Made by a program: the position numbers and the translations under genes
The notes under the pieces: model-generated
What the model was told of the DNA's origin: nothing
What the model saw: only the letters and a program-made list of their open reading frames with translations
Database searches by the model: none
Source: Wurfbainia villosa
Lineage: Eukaryota; Streptophyta; Magnoliopsida; Zingiberales; Zingiberaceae
Assembly (NCBI GenBank): GCA_025175895.1
Contig: CM046000.1
Coordinates: forward strand, 95,402,753-95,466,752
Direction of reading: 5' to 3'
DNA length: 64,000 bases
Shown here: piece after piece, positions 35,683 to 47,705 of the stretch
Layout of the letters: every line of letters begins with the position of its first letter
How positions within the stretch are numbered: the first letter of the stretch is position 1

Positions 35683-37887
35683 TGTTAGTAATATATGAGA
35701 GATGTCCTAAGGCAATCGCCTTATGTATGAACCATTTATATGATAAATGAAGATTCACTATTTGAGTATACATATTTTATGTATTTGATTGGATCTTAAA
35801 CTCATTTACTGAATGTCCACGATACGATTCACAGCATGAGAGAATTTGTGATTGGATCACAACTAGTGAGTATCTCTACATGTGTAATTGTGATGTATCG
35901 GAATTATCCCTAGTCAATGAATTGATGGATTTGGACACCATCAATTCTGTCGAGACTAGCACGAGGTATACTCCTTGGTGTATCCAAGCAGCTGATTCTC
36001 ACTGGCTGGAGACATAGTGATGTCCGGAGTTAATCGTGGATGCTAGTTATGGTAACTAGTTCATTGGAATGACCAACCGTAAGACTTCATATGGTTCTCT
36101 GCATATATAGATATGTCAATGAAGTTCTTACTGTGGCTTAAGTGCGATGTTCCTTTGACTTGCGGTATTCAAGTCATCTTGATCATGGAGACTTATGCTT
36201 TGACATCTTAAGCAAACATCTCTAAGGAGATGTGGACCCGGGATGATTGGGTATAAGTCGAAGTGATCGAAGGTGTTTGAATAGCCTATAAAGGATTCAC
36301 CACTCCTTGCGAGGAGATGTATACCCATGGCCTCTCGTCGGATTGTTACTAAAGTCTTTGGCCAAAGCAATACATGTATAGAGTAAGGTACTCTTCGATA
36401 CATGTGGAGTAACTAGAATCCGTAGGACGAGGAAATGATACTTGGGCTAGGTGTGACGTAGTCAGCCTAGTGGGGACTGACACAATAGACCATGTCCTGA
36501 ACCAAGTGGGTATAAGAAGAGTGAAGGGAATGGGGCACGATTCATTCGAGCTGCTGAAGGGTTTCGAAATAGTTCGATCAACCGTTGATCTTTTCTGCTA
36601 ATTGGGGATCATGATGTACTACTAGGTGCCACTCATGATCGTTCTATAATTAATGGTTAATTATAGACGGCCAACATAAACCGAGAACCTATTTGGTCAC
36701 ACGCACAACGAGTGTAATCCAAAGGATTTAAAACGAGCAAGAGAATGGGATTCTCAGACCGAGAGAAACTATGTTTGGTTGGACCAAACATAAAGCGAGC
36801 TTGAAATTGTTTCAGTCGCAATGGAAGCCTGGATGGGCAGTGTCTTATGAAGACATAATGGATGGACCAAAATGGTTTGGTTCTAATCCAATGGATAAGA
36901 ATAAACCAAAGGGTTTGGTTTATTTTAAACGAATGAACCAAAAGTTGGTTCGGTTCGTTTTAACTTAAAATAAACCATCATGGTTTGGTTTATTTTAACT
37001 TATCTTAATGGAGCGGGTTAACGGGCTTTATGGATATGATCCATTAACCATTAAGAGAATTAGTTCTCTATAAAATAGGGATTAAACCCTAACCCTAAAC
37101 CTAATCATTGAGTTGCGCCAACCCTCCCTCTCCTATTCGGCGCCCAACTCCAAGGCTCGCCGCGACCCCTAAGGTCCTCCAACCGCGCCCGAAGGTTGCT
37201 TCCTTCCTCACGGCGTCGAGCTGCTGCGGAAGAGTTCCGGTCATCCTCCTTAGGTTTGGCATCAAGGTGAGCACTTTGCTTCCTTGGTTTTGGCCGGCGC
37301 CTACTCCTCCACCAAGCTGTCCAGTTTTCTGGACAGCTTCTTCTCCTCTCGTCGGAGCGTCGTTTGGACGACGGTTAGTGCTCCGACAGCGGATAACATA
37401 CCGGGGATTTGATCTCCGGTAATCCTCTGAGGTGGAGGGAGGCGATTGGCCAATCGGTTGACGAATACCTCTCCGGAGAAGCAAGTCTTGAGGACTTGTT
37501 TTTAGGTCCGAATTTGGATTCGGACCGTGATCATCTCTCGATCACGTCGTCTTCAACACGAGGCTAGTAACCCGTACGAAGACGAAGCTCGTGGCTTGGC
37601 GAAGTCATCCCGAGGAGCTCGGCGTGGATACGGATAGAGACGATTCTTACGAGAATCGTTCCGGTTGATGCCGTTCCCGCTACACGTCATACGGAAGGTA
37701 TAACGTAGTTTAATTTCCTTTTATTGCAATTTTAATTTACGGTTATGTCTACACTTGTTGTAAAAGCATGCGTGTGTTGTGTGTGTTGTAATAAATAGGA
37801 GTATTTATTATTTTTATTGCTTCCGCTGTGCTCATGTTTACGAAACATGATCGAACACACACACGCCGCGGTGCCGGAAACCCAACA
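35683..37887 (+). repeat. E3 3' LTR
   Basis: 2205 bp, starting TGTTAGTAATATATGAG and ending GGAAACCCAACA, followed by TATAT. It is nearly identical to 28391-30538 for the first 750 bp, with clusters of small gaps afterwards. Confidence 0.93.
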
Positions 37888-37892
37888 TATAT

Positions 37893-38432
37893 TTGTCCTC
37901 AACAGTCAAGACAATGTCCAGATTCCGTTTCCAATCAATATAATTAGGTCAAGTAAGTTTGTTTTTTTTAGAATCACAGTAAGTGGGTTGAAAGACATTT
38001 TGAAAAATCTAAGAATCACAGTGATCAAAACATTAGTTTTTAAAAATTTATTGATTCCTCAAACAATAAAATTTCAAAATCAACCAACACCTCAAAACAC
38101 TGAGAATATCATATGCCACGATAGTGTGGACATATACGAATTCTAAATTTGTAAGAGGAGGTTTTACCCATCAATTTTATTATCTTGTCAACCTTACTTT
38201 TTGACAAATAAAATTAATAGTTGATTCCTCTTCGACCCTACAAATAAAAGCAGTGACTCCGATGGGGAGGATATTTTTATTTGCATCTAAGTGTTTACCA
38301 TTATCCGATACTAAGGCAATTATCTTGGATTATGTGTCTTCCGATAGGGAAGTACACACGCTCCTAAATAATTTCCTATAACCATATTTGACCTAGTGAT
38401 CCACAAAACAAACTCATCCGATATGGAGGAAG
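37893..38432 (-). other. E2 leader/gag start, inner part
   Basis: Continues E2 from 28385 across E3 and aligns with E1 at about 2845-3385. It contains the presumed gag start on the minus strand, but I cannot define the codon. It ends at the GCACT duplication. Confidence 0.75.
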
Positions 38433-38437
38433 GCACT
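38433..38437. repeat. Target duplication GCACT, left copy, of the Athila unit
   Basis: GCACT precedes the LTR terminus TGATAACTACC. The second copy is at 49768-49772. E1 has one copy at about 3386-3390 in the same context (GGAAGGCACTCAGAGCC). Confidence 0.95.
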
Positions 38438-40519
38438 TGATAACTACCATTTTGTGGTATTATTTTGGTCCTTAATATTACTATTTTTATCCTCTCTAGT
38501 GATTAATTATCGATTATTTGCATGTTTTATGAGTTTGATTTATTTTTGGACCTTATTATAAATTCTCCTAAATTTTGGACTTATATGCGAATTTTATCTT
38601 TGTTTGTAGGAGATCGAGATGAGCCACTGGACTAGACTCAAGTTGGATCAAATATGGCTTCATCTAAGGGTCGTAATGGCCATTTTAAGTTGGAAGAATC
38701 TGAGTCCTTCATCAAGATCAGAGGCAATTTAATCAAGGGTTCAGATTTTTTTAATTCTGGCCGTCCAATGAGATCTGATTGATCTGAGCCTTCCATCTAA
38801 ATCTAGAGCTATCCGGTCCATACATTTAGATCTGGACATCTTGACCGTTCATCCAGATTCGATGGATCATGATTATCCATTCAGATTGATCAGATCCGGC
38901 CATCCAGAATTGGATTGATCATAGCCGTTAGATGCATTGCCTAGTTCATGGATTAATCAGATTCAATTAACCTAGCTTTAATGGACGGCTAGGATTCGCT
39001 GGGCGAAATGATCGGACAACTGAAGAAAATCACTTAATCACCTTTAAAAACCAACATCTTCTCTCGCGCAAAAATGGCCAGCTTCATCTTCTCTTTCGCG
39101 ACAATCGCCCGATGCCTCCGCCATCTTCACCGCTGCCGCACTCTCCACCTTCCCCACCGATCGTCGAAGAGGAAAGGGATTCCCTCCTTCTCCGGTGATC
39201 GATGCCCCTCCATCTCATCTTCCACCATCGGCAGCCATCATCTCCACCCGTTTCATCACCTCTTCTAGCCGCCAGCCATCTCCCTTACCAAGCTCTATCG
39301 CCTTTGATCACCGGAGTGGGGATTCCGCTCCATCATAACCTTCATCCACCAGCATCCAGAAGCTTCATAGCTCCCGCAGTGCCGACTCCAACCCGTCACA
39401 ATTCCGCCGGCAGCTTCATTGCTACCACCACAGTCACCGGAGTGGGGATTCCCCCTCCAGCAGCTCCACGATCGCTCAACATCTCCACCCATTTCATCGC
39501 CACTGACCACCGGAGTGGGGATTCCCCTTCGTTACCACTCCGCTCTATCACCAGTAGCTTCTTCCAGCCCTGTTCCATAGTTTTGACGCTGCCTTCTCCA
39601 TCATCTTCTCCAGCCAACCCATCACAACTCCGACATCTCTTTCATTTCGTCCAGCAGCTCATTTTCCAACTTCCTGTGTTTGATTGTTTCATTGATGTGT
39701 TGATTACTTTTCATGTTATTTATTGTTTATAATCAAAATTACTTCCACGTTTTGAATTGCACGTATTTAGTTTAATTCATTTAATGCTTACATTTTGTTC
39801 GGTGAAATGTTTCTTAGAGTAATTAGGTTGTAGTTCATTAGATTAGACTTAGTTACATGCTTTACTTTACCTCATGTTCATGCAGTAGATTTCGTTGATA
39901 TATTGCTTACTTCATTTAGTTGTTAGTTAAATTTTTTCTTCTCTTGAGCCCTAGCAGCCGCCTCCACCTTCCTTCCATCTATTTTCCTCCACGGATTCAA
40001 GGAGGAACCACTTCATCGAGAGATTTCGGTGATGTTCTCCATCTCCACAGCTCATCCACCTTCTCCTTCAGATTCAAGGAGGAGTTATGATCCGACGACA
40101 CTTCTTCAAGCTCAACCGGATCCTCAAGAGTTCAGAGTACCCATCAAACTACTGGATTCAAGAGTTTGTACCATCCCACATCCACCGCCATTTGCGGAGT
40201 CTCGATCGAGCTTCGTCGGACTTAGCCGGAGGAACTTGTTCATTCATCGGGTCTATCTTGGGTTGATCAGATTATTTCCTCTTTCAGTTTTTGTTGATTT
40301 AATTTCGTGCATTGTCTTTTCGTTCAGTAGGATTAGTCTTTTAAAACCCAAACCCCCAATCTTCAATAGAAAACCCAAGCAATAATTAGAAATCCTAAGT
40401 TTGCTATTCTATCGATTACACTCATTGGGAAATGATCGGGGTCATTCACTATGCTATATTAGTGTAGAGGGGGTTCGGTAATTAATTTGAAACGGTACCA
40501 CGACAAATACCGCATATCA
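38438..40519 (+). repeat. Athila-like LTR A
   Basis: 2082 bp, TGATAACTACC...GCATATCA. It has three copies of CGGAGTGGGGATTCC (about 39314, 39438, 39513). It is not followed by a primer site: 35 bp of other sequence leads straight to LTR B. A long Ser/Pro/His-rich frame inside (39202-39732) is not kept in frame in its partner D and is not called as a gene. Confidence 0.88.
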
Positions 40520-40554
40520 AAATTTATTTCATGGGCACTCATAAAAATGGTAAT
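40520..40554. other. A/B junction filler
   Basis: 35 bp between LTR A and LTR B. The first half (TTTATTTCATGGGCAC) is the reverse complement of internal sequence at about 45010-45025. The second half (AAAAATGGTAATTA) is nearly the reverse complement of an LTR start. This looks like an end-joining scar made of small inverted pieces. Confidence 0.6.
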
Positions 40555-42451
40555 TAATAACTACCATTTTGTCGTGTTATTTTGGTCCTTAATATCACTG
40601 TTTTTATCCTCTCTAGTGATTAATTATCGATTATTTGCATGTTTTATGAGTTGGATATATTTTTGGACCTGATTGTAAATTCTCCTAAATTATGGACTTA
40701 TATGCAAAATTTATCTTTCTTTGTAAAAGATCGAGATGGGCCACTGGATTAGACTCAAGTTTGATCAAATATGGCTTCATCTAGGGTTAGAAGGATCATT
40801 TCAAATTGGACTAATCTGGACCCTTCATCAAGATCAGAAGCAGTTTAATCAAAGGGTTCAGATATGTTTAATCGTGACCGTCCGATGAGATCTGATTGAT
40901 CTAAGCCATCCATATAAATCTGGAAAGATCCGGTCCATAAACTTAGATCTGGACATCTTGACCGTTCGCCAAGATTCGATCGATCATGATTATCTCTTCA
41001 GATTGATCAGATCCATTCATTCCAAATCGGAGGAATCTGAGCCATTGGATGCACAACTAGCTTAATGGATTAATCAAGGAAATTAAACCCTAGCTCTAAT
41101 GGACGATTGAGATCAGATGAGGCTTTGATCAGACGGTGGAGATAATCTACTTAATGCTTTCTGCAAGCGACAGAAAAATTAGCCGGCTTCATTTCCTCTT
41201 CTCACGCGATCGCCCAATGTTCCTCCGCCGTTTCTTCACCGCTGAGCTCATCCCTTTCCCCGCCGTTCGCCGGAGAGGAAAGGGGATTCCCTCCTTCTTC
41301 AGTGACTGGTGGTCCACTCCATCACTGTCGGCAGCCACCTCCACTGTCAGCAGCAACCACACCTCCGCCAACATCTCGATAGCTCCTTCTATCACACGAC
41401 GATCGCTTGACATCTCCGCCCATTTCATCGCCATCAACTACCAGGAACTTCTGCCAGCCCTGTTTCATAGTTCTAATGCTGCCTTCTCCATCATCTTCTC
41501 TGGACAGCCCATCACAGCTCCGGCAGCAACTCTTTCGTGCAGTGTTTCCAGCATTCTCATCTTTCAATTACTCTTTGCTTTTGGTTGTTAACTGTGTGTA
41601 ATTGAAGGATCTTCCATGTTTTAAATTGCATGTGCTTGGGTTAATTTTCTTCATGCTTACATATTGTTCGATTAAATGTCTCTTTAGTAATTATAATGCA
41701 GTTAGATTAGGATACTTAGTTTATGTTGTCTTTAATTTTATCACAATCGTAGTTTAGTTAGTTGCTTTCTTTTAATCATGTTCATGCATTGCTTATTTCA
41801 TTTGGTTGTTAGTTAAATCTCCTCTTCCCTTGAGCCCTAGCAGCCGCCTCCACCTTCCTTCTATCCATTGTCCTCCACAGATTCGAGGAGGAACAACTTC
41901 ATCGAGAGATTTCGGCGACGTCCTCCATCTCCACATCTCATTCACCTTCTCCTTCAGATTCGAGGAGGAGTCCCCTCCGATGATACTTCTTCGAGCTCAA
42001 CTGGATCCACGAGAGTTCAAAGCATCCATCAAACTACTGGATTCAGGAGTTTGCACCATCCCACATCCACTGCCGTTTACGGAGTCTCGATCGAGCTTCA
42101 TTGGACTTAGCTGGAGGAACTTGTTCATTCACTGGGCCTATCTTGGGTTGATTAGATCATTTATTTCCTTTTCCAATTTTTATTGCTTTAATTCCTGCAT
42201 TGTTTGATTTAGTTGTTGCATGTTAGTTTAGAGTTTTAATTACCTTGCAACCATAGATTAGAGCTCAAATCTCAAACCCCCATCTTCAATAGAAAACCCA
42301 AAGCAATAATTAGTGATCCTAAGTTTACTATTCTATCAATTACACTCGTTGAGAAACGATCTGAGCCATCCAATATGCGATATTAGTGTAGTTAGGGGGT
42401 TCGGTAATTAATTTGAAATGGTATACCATGACACAAAATACTTTTTCATCA
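40555..42451 (+). repeat. Athila-like LTR B (5' LTR of the inner element)
   Basis: 1897 bp. It starts TAATAACTACC (TG changed to TA, as in LTR C), ends TTCATCA, and is followed by spacer AAATTT and a primer site. Its wording matches C more closely than A or D. Confidence 0.88.
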
Positions 42452-42456
42452 AATTT

Positions 42457-42475
42457 TGGTATCATTGCGGGGGAG
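42457..42475 (+). other. Primer-binding site of the inner element (Asp-tRNA type)
   Basis: TGGTATCATTGCGGGGG resembles the Athila primer site TGGCGCCGTTGCCGGGG with C-to-T type changes and one lost C, after the spacer that follows LTR B. Confidence 0.7.
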
Positions 42476-42668
42476 TGTAATGATGCTTTATAGACTTAGG
42501 ATTGTTTGTCTATTTTTCTAAAATAAAAAAATCGAAACTCAAAAACTTTTATTTAGGACTTCAGTCTTTTATTCTGTTATATATCCATGTATTTTATCAT
42601 GTATACTTCCTGTGTCTTTTGATATTGTTTGTTAGTATTTTAGGAAAGAATAGGAAATTTCTTTGATC

Positions 42669-43814
42669 ATGGATCCCTATTATCAGAGATTAAGAGGCTT
42701 TCATCAGGCTTATAATTCAGGGATTAGCAGAACTATCAAGGAACTCACCGCACAAGATGTTGCTTGTCAATCTTTTTGCATTTAGTTTCCTGAATTAAAT
42801 GTGGATGTTAAACTCTTTGAAATTGTACATTTTCTTCTCAAATTCCATGGTTATGCTAGCGAAGATCCAATTAGGCACTTGCAAGAATTTTATATGGTAT
42901 TCTCAGCAATGAAGTCATGAGGTATATCACAGGAGGGCATTATGCTCATGGTATTTCTATTCTCTTTATCAAACAGGGCAAAGGATTGGATCTATTATCT
43001 TCCTCCTGGCTCTATTACATGTTGGAGTGAAATGAAGAAAGCCTTTTTGGAAAAGTTTTTCCCTTCATCCAAGACCAAAGAAATTCGGAAGAGCATTTGT
43101 GGTATTGAGCAAATGATAGGAGAGACTCTATATGAGTATTGGGAGAGATTCAAAAGATTGTGTGCTAGTTGCCCCCATCACCAAATTAGCAATCACCTAC
43201 TCATCCTGCACTTCTATGATGGATTATTTCCAATGGACAGGTGTATGCTTGATGTAGCTAGTGGAGGGGCCCTAGTGAACAAGACTCCTGCTCAGGCTAG
43301 AGAAATTATTGAGGTCATGGCTACGAATTTACAATATTCTTATCAGCCTCCACCAGCATTTCAGAGGTTGGCTCCTGAGTTCCAGAATATCCCAATGCTT
43401 AATAGCCCACAACAGTCCCAACAAATGCAAGCACAAGGATTTATTCAGCCTTCGTCAGAGACCATTTCTCTGGATATCGATGCGCTAGAGGAGATGGATT
43501 ATGGAGTATGTGATAGCCATGTTTATGATCCTGCTACTCTACATGACTCCAATATTTTTATGTGCTATGATAATGAAACTGAGGATTATGTGGATGTTAT
43601 TGTTGATAAGAGTGCAAATATTATTGTAGATGATACTGTTACTCCTGCTTGTGATATTGTTAATGTTGCACATGATATTTCAGATGTAGCAGATATTATT
43701 ACTTATATGAAGGTTGATGATGTTGTAAATGAGGCAGTGTCTGCAGATTATTATGTTCAGCTATGCAACTACCTGATAAGTCTAACTAGAATTACTCTGA
43801 AGATATCAAGATGA
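42669..43814 (+). pseudogene. Athila-type gag with two in-frame stops
   Basis: From the ATG at 42669 the frame reads MDPYYQRLRGFHQAYNSG, a TAG at 42783, FPELNVDVKLFEIVHFLLKF, then HGYASEDPIRHLQEFYMVFS, a TGA at 42918, then SLSNRAKDWIYYLPPGSITC, MKKAFLEKFFPSSKTKEIRK, GETLYEYWERFKRLCASCPH and VNKTPAQAREIIEVMA. This is the Ty3/Gypsy retrotransposon gag domain of Athila/Tat type, the particle-forming protein. All parts are in one frame, and the two stops are single-base changes. The C-terminal 80 residues are acidic, rich in Asp and Val. No zinc knuckle is visible and the frame ends without reaching protease. Confidence 0.88.
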
Positions 43815-45720
43815 TTTCTATAGTAGTGATGGATAGCTGGAGATTGGACACTCCTATTACAGCCTAAGCCTCCAATATTTCTGCTTAATAAGGCCCTAAC
43901 ACCAAATATAGCAGTCCATCTTCCAGACTGGTTGCTCCAAATAAATAATCTCTGATCGCCTGAGATAACCCTTAAGAAGACGATAGTGAAAGGAGTGGAG
44001 TTCATCTTAGCTCTTATTGTTCTACTTTTGGGTTGGATTTTACACTGGAATTATTCTCATCCACCTAGAAGAACCTTCACGAAGATGATGATGGAAAGAG
44101 CTAGACTTTATGACATAGACCACATGAAGAAGACGCTCACTTCCACTTGATCCACTCCACTCCTAGCCTGGCTACTACTCCTGAGCTGCCTCCAACTGCT
44201 AGGACCTAGGGGAGTTCATTCCTTTTCCCATCCCTTATCTTTTTCTTTGTAATTATACACTTTCTTGCTTTTGTTGTTCTTGTTTTAGCTGGTTATTTGT
44301 GTTGTCAAGTTTTTAGTGTTGAGTTTTTGTTTTATCGTGTTTTGAAATAAATTTCCTATGCATTCTTTTATATCATCTTAGAAGTCGTGAAGCTAATTAA
44401 ATTTGATGTCGAATTTTGAGATTTACTGTCATGAATGGATTATTTGATTGCATGTTGTTACTACTTGGTGATGGATTCTATGTTGATAGGTTGAGATGAT
44501 TATTTTTGTTTACCTAGTAAGGATTGAGCCTATTTTTATTGCATGTGTGTGGTGCACTTGTGGTTATTGTAACTCTAGAATTTGCTTTGATTCTTTTGAG
44601 ACCACACAACCATTGGTTTGCATAATTATTATGAAGGCAATCACATTTATTTTCTTTCACTTCTTTTATCATTATATGTTTATTGAATAACATTTTAGTC
44701 GTTCATCATTTCTATTTTTCTTTCCTTCCATTACTTTCTTATCCATTTCTATTTCTCAATGTGGAATGCTTGGATGTTTCATGATGAGTGTTTTGCCCAG
44801 GATGGACAAAAATTTAAGTGTGGGGGAGAGAGTAGCTAAGGAGAATTTAGTTTAAGCATAGGTAAGTCGTGCTTGATCACCATGAGTTAGACATGCTCTT
44901 TATCTTTTTAGTTGAGCTTGATGTTGGAGTATAGGGAAGTGCACTACATGTCCAAAAAAAAAGTTTGAAAAAAAAAGCTGAAAAAAAATGTTGAAAAAAA
45001 ATAAATTGGGTGCCCATGAAATAAAAAAAAGTATTGTGAAAATTTTGATATGTTGTGCCATCATTTTTATTTATGTGTGATACTATTTTTGTTAACAACA
45101 TCCCTTGTTACAATTATTGAGAGATTTATTGTATATTATTAGTAGATTTGTATTGAACAATATGATAAGGTTTGTTTACATGTTTATTGGATTGGAAGAA
45201 AAAAAATTTAGGCCAATGATTTCTTGTACTCATCTATGTAGCATTCCAGTATTTCCATATCTTCTTGCATTTCTTTAGCTATTTCTTACCTTTCTTTCCT
45301 TTCGCACATATTGTCATTTTTCTTGTATTCATGTTTCTCTTACATTCTTAATAAGCCTTCAATGATTGTACATTCTTATGTGTATAGAGTGGTGAAGGTA
45401 GAAGAAAAGCAAGCATATGGTAGTTCATAAACCATGAGTAGCTCGAGTGAACTCCACTATTACATGCTTATGAGAGCGAGAGAAACCACCACTTATCTTG
45501 TGAGGCTTAATCATTCTTAGTCTATTCATAATGGATTTAAGTCACCATGTTTGTTAACTTGTGTAAGATTTGAGTCCATGATTGCTTGAGTCTCCGAGAA
45601 TTGACAATGCTAGGTAACATTCTTTCACGATTTTCTATGTATGATTGAGAATTGCAAGGGAAATATACTTTCAGTTTACTTTTAGTTTTCTTTACTTGCT
45701 CGGGACATGCAAGAATAAGT
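43815..45720 (+). other. Non-coding 3' part of the inner Athila-like element
   Basis: No ORF with a recognisable domain. AAGTGTGGGGGAGAG at about 44815-44829 is a second copy of the polypurine-tract word found next to LTR C. Runs of eight or nine A separated by GTTTG/GCTG/TGTTG lie at 44955-45030, a pattern seen in many Athila-type elements. Confidence 0.65.
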
Positions 45721-45730
45721 GTGGGGGAAT
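45718..45730 (+). other. Polypurine tract before LTR C
   Basis: AAGTGTGGGGGAAT directly precedes the LTR start TAATAACTACC. Confidence 0.75.
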
Positions 45731-47673
45731 TAATAACTACCATTTTGTCATGTTATTTTGGTCCTTAATATCACTATTTTTATCCTCTCTAGTGATTAAT
45801 TATCGATTATTTGCATGTTTTATGAGTTGGATCTATTTTTTGACCTGATTATAAATTCTCCTAAATTTTGGACTTATATGCAAAATTTATCTTTCTTTAT
45901 AAGAGATCGAGATGAGCCACTGGACTAGACTCAAGTTGGATTAAATATGGCTTCATCTAGGGTTAGAAGGATCATTTCAAACTAGACTAATCTGAACCCT
46001 CATCAAGATCAGAAGCAGTTTAATCAAAGGGTTCAGATCGGTTTAATCCTGACCGTTTGATGAGATCTGATTGATCTGATCCATCCATCTAAATCTAGAG
46101 AGATCCGGTCCATACATTTAGATCTGGACATCTTGACAGTTCATTCAGATTCGACCGATCGTGATTATCTCTTCAGATTGATCAGATCCATTCATTCCAA
46201 ATCGGAGGAATCTGAGTCGTTGGATGCACAGCTAGCTTAATGGATTAATCAAGGCAATCAAACCCTAGCTCTAATGGACGACTGAGATTAGATGAGCCTT
46301 TGATCAGACGGTGGAGATAATACACTTAATGCTTTCTGCAAGTGACAGAAAAATTAGTCGGCTTCATTTCCTCTTCTCACGCGATCGCCCCACGCTCCTC
46401 CGCCGTTTCTTCACCGCCGAGCTCATCCCTTTCCCCACCCGATCACCGAAAGGGAAAGGGGATTCCCTTCTTCTCCGATGACTGGTGGTCGACTCCATCA
46501 CCGCTGGCAGCCACCTCCATTATCAGTAGACACCACACCTCCGCTAACATCTCGACAGCTCCTTCTCTCATGTGGAGATTGCTCGTCATCTCTGCCCATT
46601 TCATCGCCGATGACCACCGGAGTGGGGATTCCCCTATGTTTCCATCTCCTCTACCACCACCAGCTTTCGCTAGCCCTATTACATAGTTTCGATGCCGTCT
46701 TCTCCATCATCTTCTCCGATCACAGCTCCGCCAATAGCTCTTTCGTGCAGTGTTTCAAGCATTCTCGTCTTTCAATTACTCTTTTCTTTTGGTTGTTAAC
46801 TGTGTGTAATTGAAGAATCTTCCGTGTTTTAAATTGCATGTGCTTGGATTAATTTTCTTCATGCTTATGTAGTGTTCGATTAAATGTCTCTTTAGTAATT
46901 AGAATGCAGTTAGATTAGGATACTTAGTTTATGTTGTCATTAATTTCATCGCAATCGTAGTTTAGTTAGTTGCTTTCTTTTAATCATGTTCATGCATTAG
47001 ATTTTGTTGATGCATTGCTTATTTCATTTGGTTGTTAGTTAAATCTCTTCTTCCCTTGAGCCCTAGCAGCCGCCTCCACCATCCTTCCATCCATTGTCCT
47101 CCACGGATTCGGGGAGGAACCACTTCATCGAGAGATTTTGGCGACGTCCCCCATCTCCACATCTCATTCACCTTCTCCTTCGGATTCGAGGAGGAGTCCG
47201 CTCCGACGACACTTCTTTGAGCTCAACTGGATCCGTGAGAGTTTGGAGCATCCATCAAACTACTGAATTCAGGAGTTTGCACCATCCCACATCCACTGCC
47301 ATTTACGGAGTCTCGATCGACCTTCATTGGACTTAGTCGGAGGAATTTGTTCATTCACCGGGCCTATCTTAGGTTGATTAGATCATCTATTTCCTTTTCC
47401 AGCTTTTATTGCTTTAATTTCTGCATTGTTTGATTTAGTTGTTGCATGTTAGTTTAGAGTTTTAATTACCTTGCAACTGTAGGTTAGAGCTCAAATACCA
47501 AATCCCCATCTTCAATAGAAAATCCAAAGCAATATATAGTGATCCTAAGTTTACTATTCTATCAATTACACTTATTGGGAAATGATCTAGGCCATCCACT
47601 ATGCTATATTAGTGTAGTTAGGGGGTTCAATAATTAATTTGAAACGGTACCACAACGACAAATATCATTATCA
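45731..47673 (+). repeat. Athila-like LTR C (3' LTR of the inner element)
   Basis: 1943 bp, TAATAACTACC...CATTATCA, closely similar to LTR B. Instead of host DNA and a target duplication it is followed by the inverted primer site of LTR D. Confidence 0.88.
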
Positions 47674-47705
47674 AATTTTATTTCCCCGACAACGACGTCA
47701 AAATT
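47674..47705 (-). other. C/D junction: inverted primer site of LTR D
   Basis: On the minus strand LTR D ends TTTATCA and is followed by AATTT and TGACGTCGTTGTCGGGGAA, an Asp-tRNA-type primer site closer to the Athila consensus than the one after LTR B. It then abuts the end of LTR C. So D was a 5' LTR whose internal region has been lost just past the primer site. Confidence 0.75.

Larger units (their letters stand above)
28391..37887 (+). mobile_element. Copia element E3, nearly intact, plus strand
   Basis: LTRs at 28391-30538 and 35683-37887, primer site 30539, long leader, gag, pol and a polypurine tract 35670-35682, flanked by the duplication TATAT (28386-28390 and 37888-37892). E1 keeps the empty site near 2830-2850. 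The LTRs are almost identical apart from small indels, so insertion is recent. Coding capacity is close to complete for pol, with one frameshift, and poorer for gag. The RT/integrase wording (RSIYGLKQASRSWNIRFDE, YVDDILLIGND) is Tork/TAR-like and related to E2 in sequence, but the LTRs are unrelated. Confidence 0.94.
42452..45730 (+). mobile_element. Internal region of the inner Athila-like element (gag only)
   Basis: It runs from the primer site at about 42457 to the polypurine tract before LTR C. It contains a gag frame (42669-43814) and nearly 1.9 kb of non-coding sequence, with no protease, RT, RNase H or integrase. Terminal-repeat elements with gag only (TR-GAG type) depend on a full Athila relative for replication. 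No relative is in the window. Confidence 0.82.

Noticed and set aside
39202..39732. 176-codon Ser/Pro/His-rich ORF in LTR A with a 153-codon counterpart in LTR D
   Set aside because: The frames agree only at the start and diverge after the second GVGIP-like motif, so the frame is not conserved. Open by composition.
44945..45030. Poly-A runs as a processed pseudogene tail
   Set aside because: Several interrupted A-runs lie inside the Athila-like internal region upstream of its LTR, with no gene before them and no duplication.
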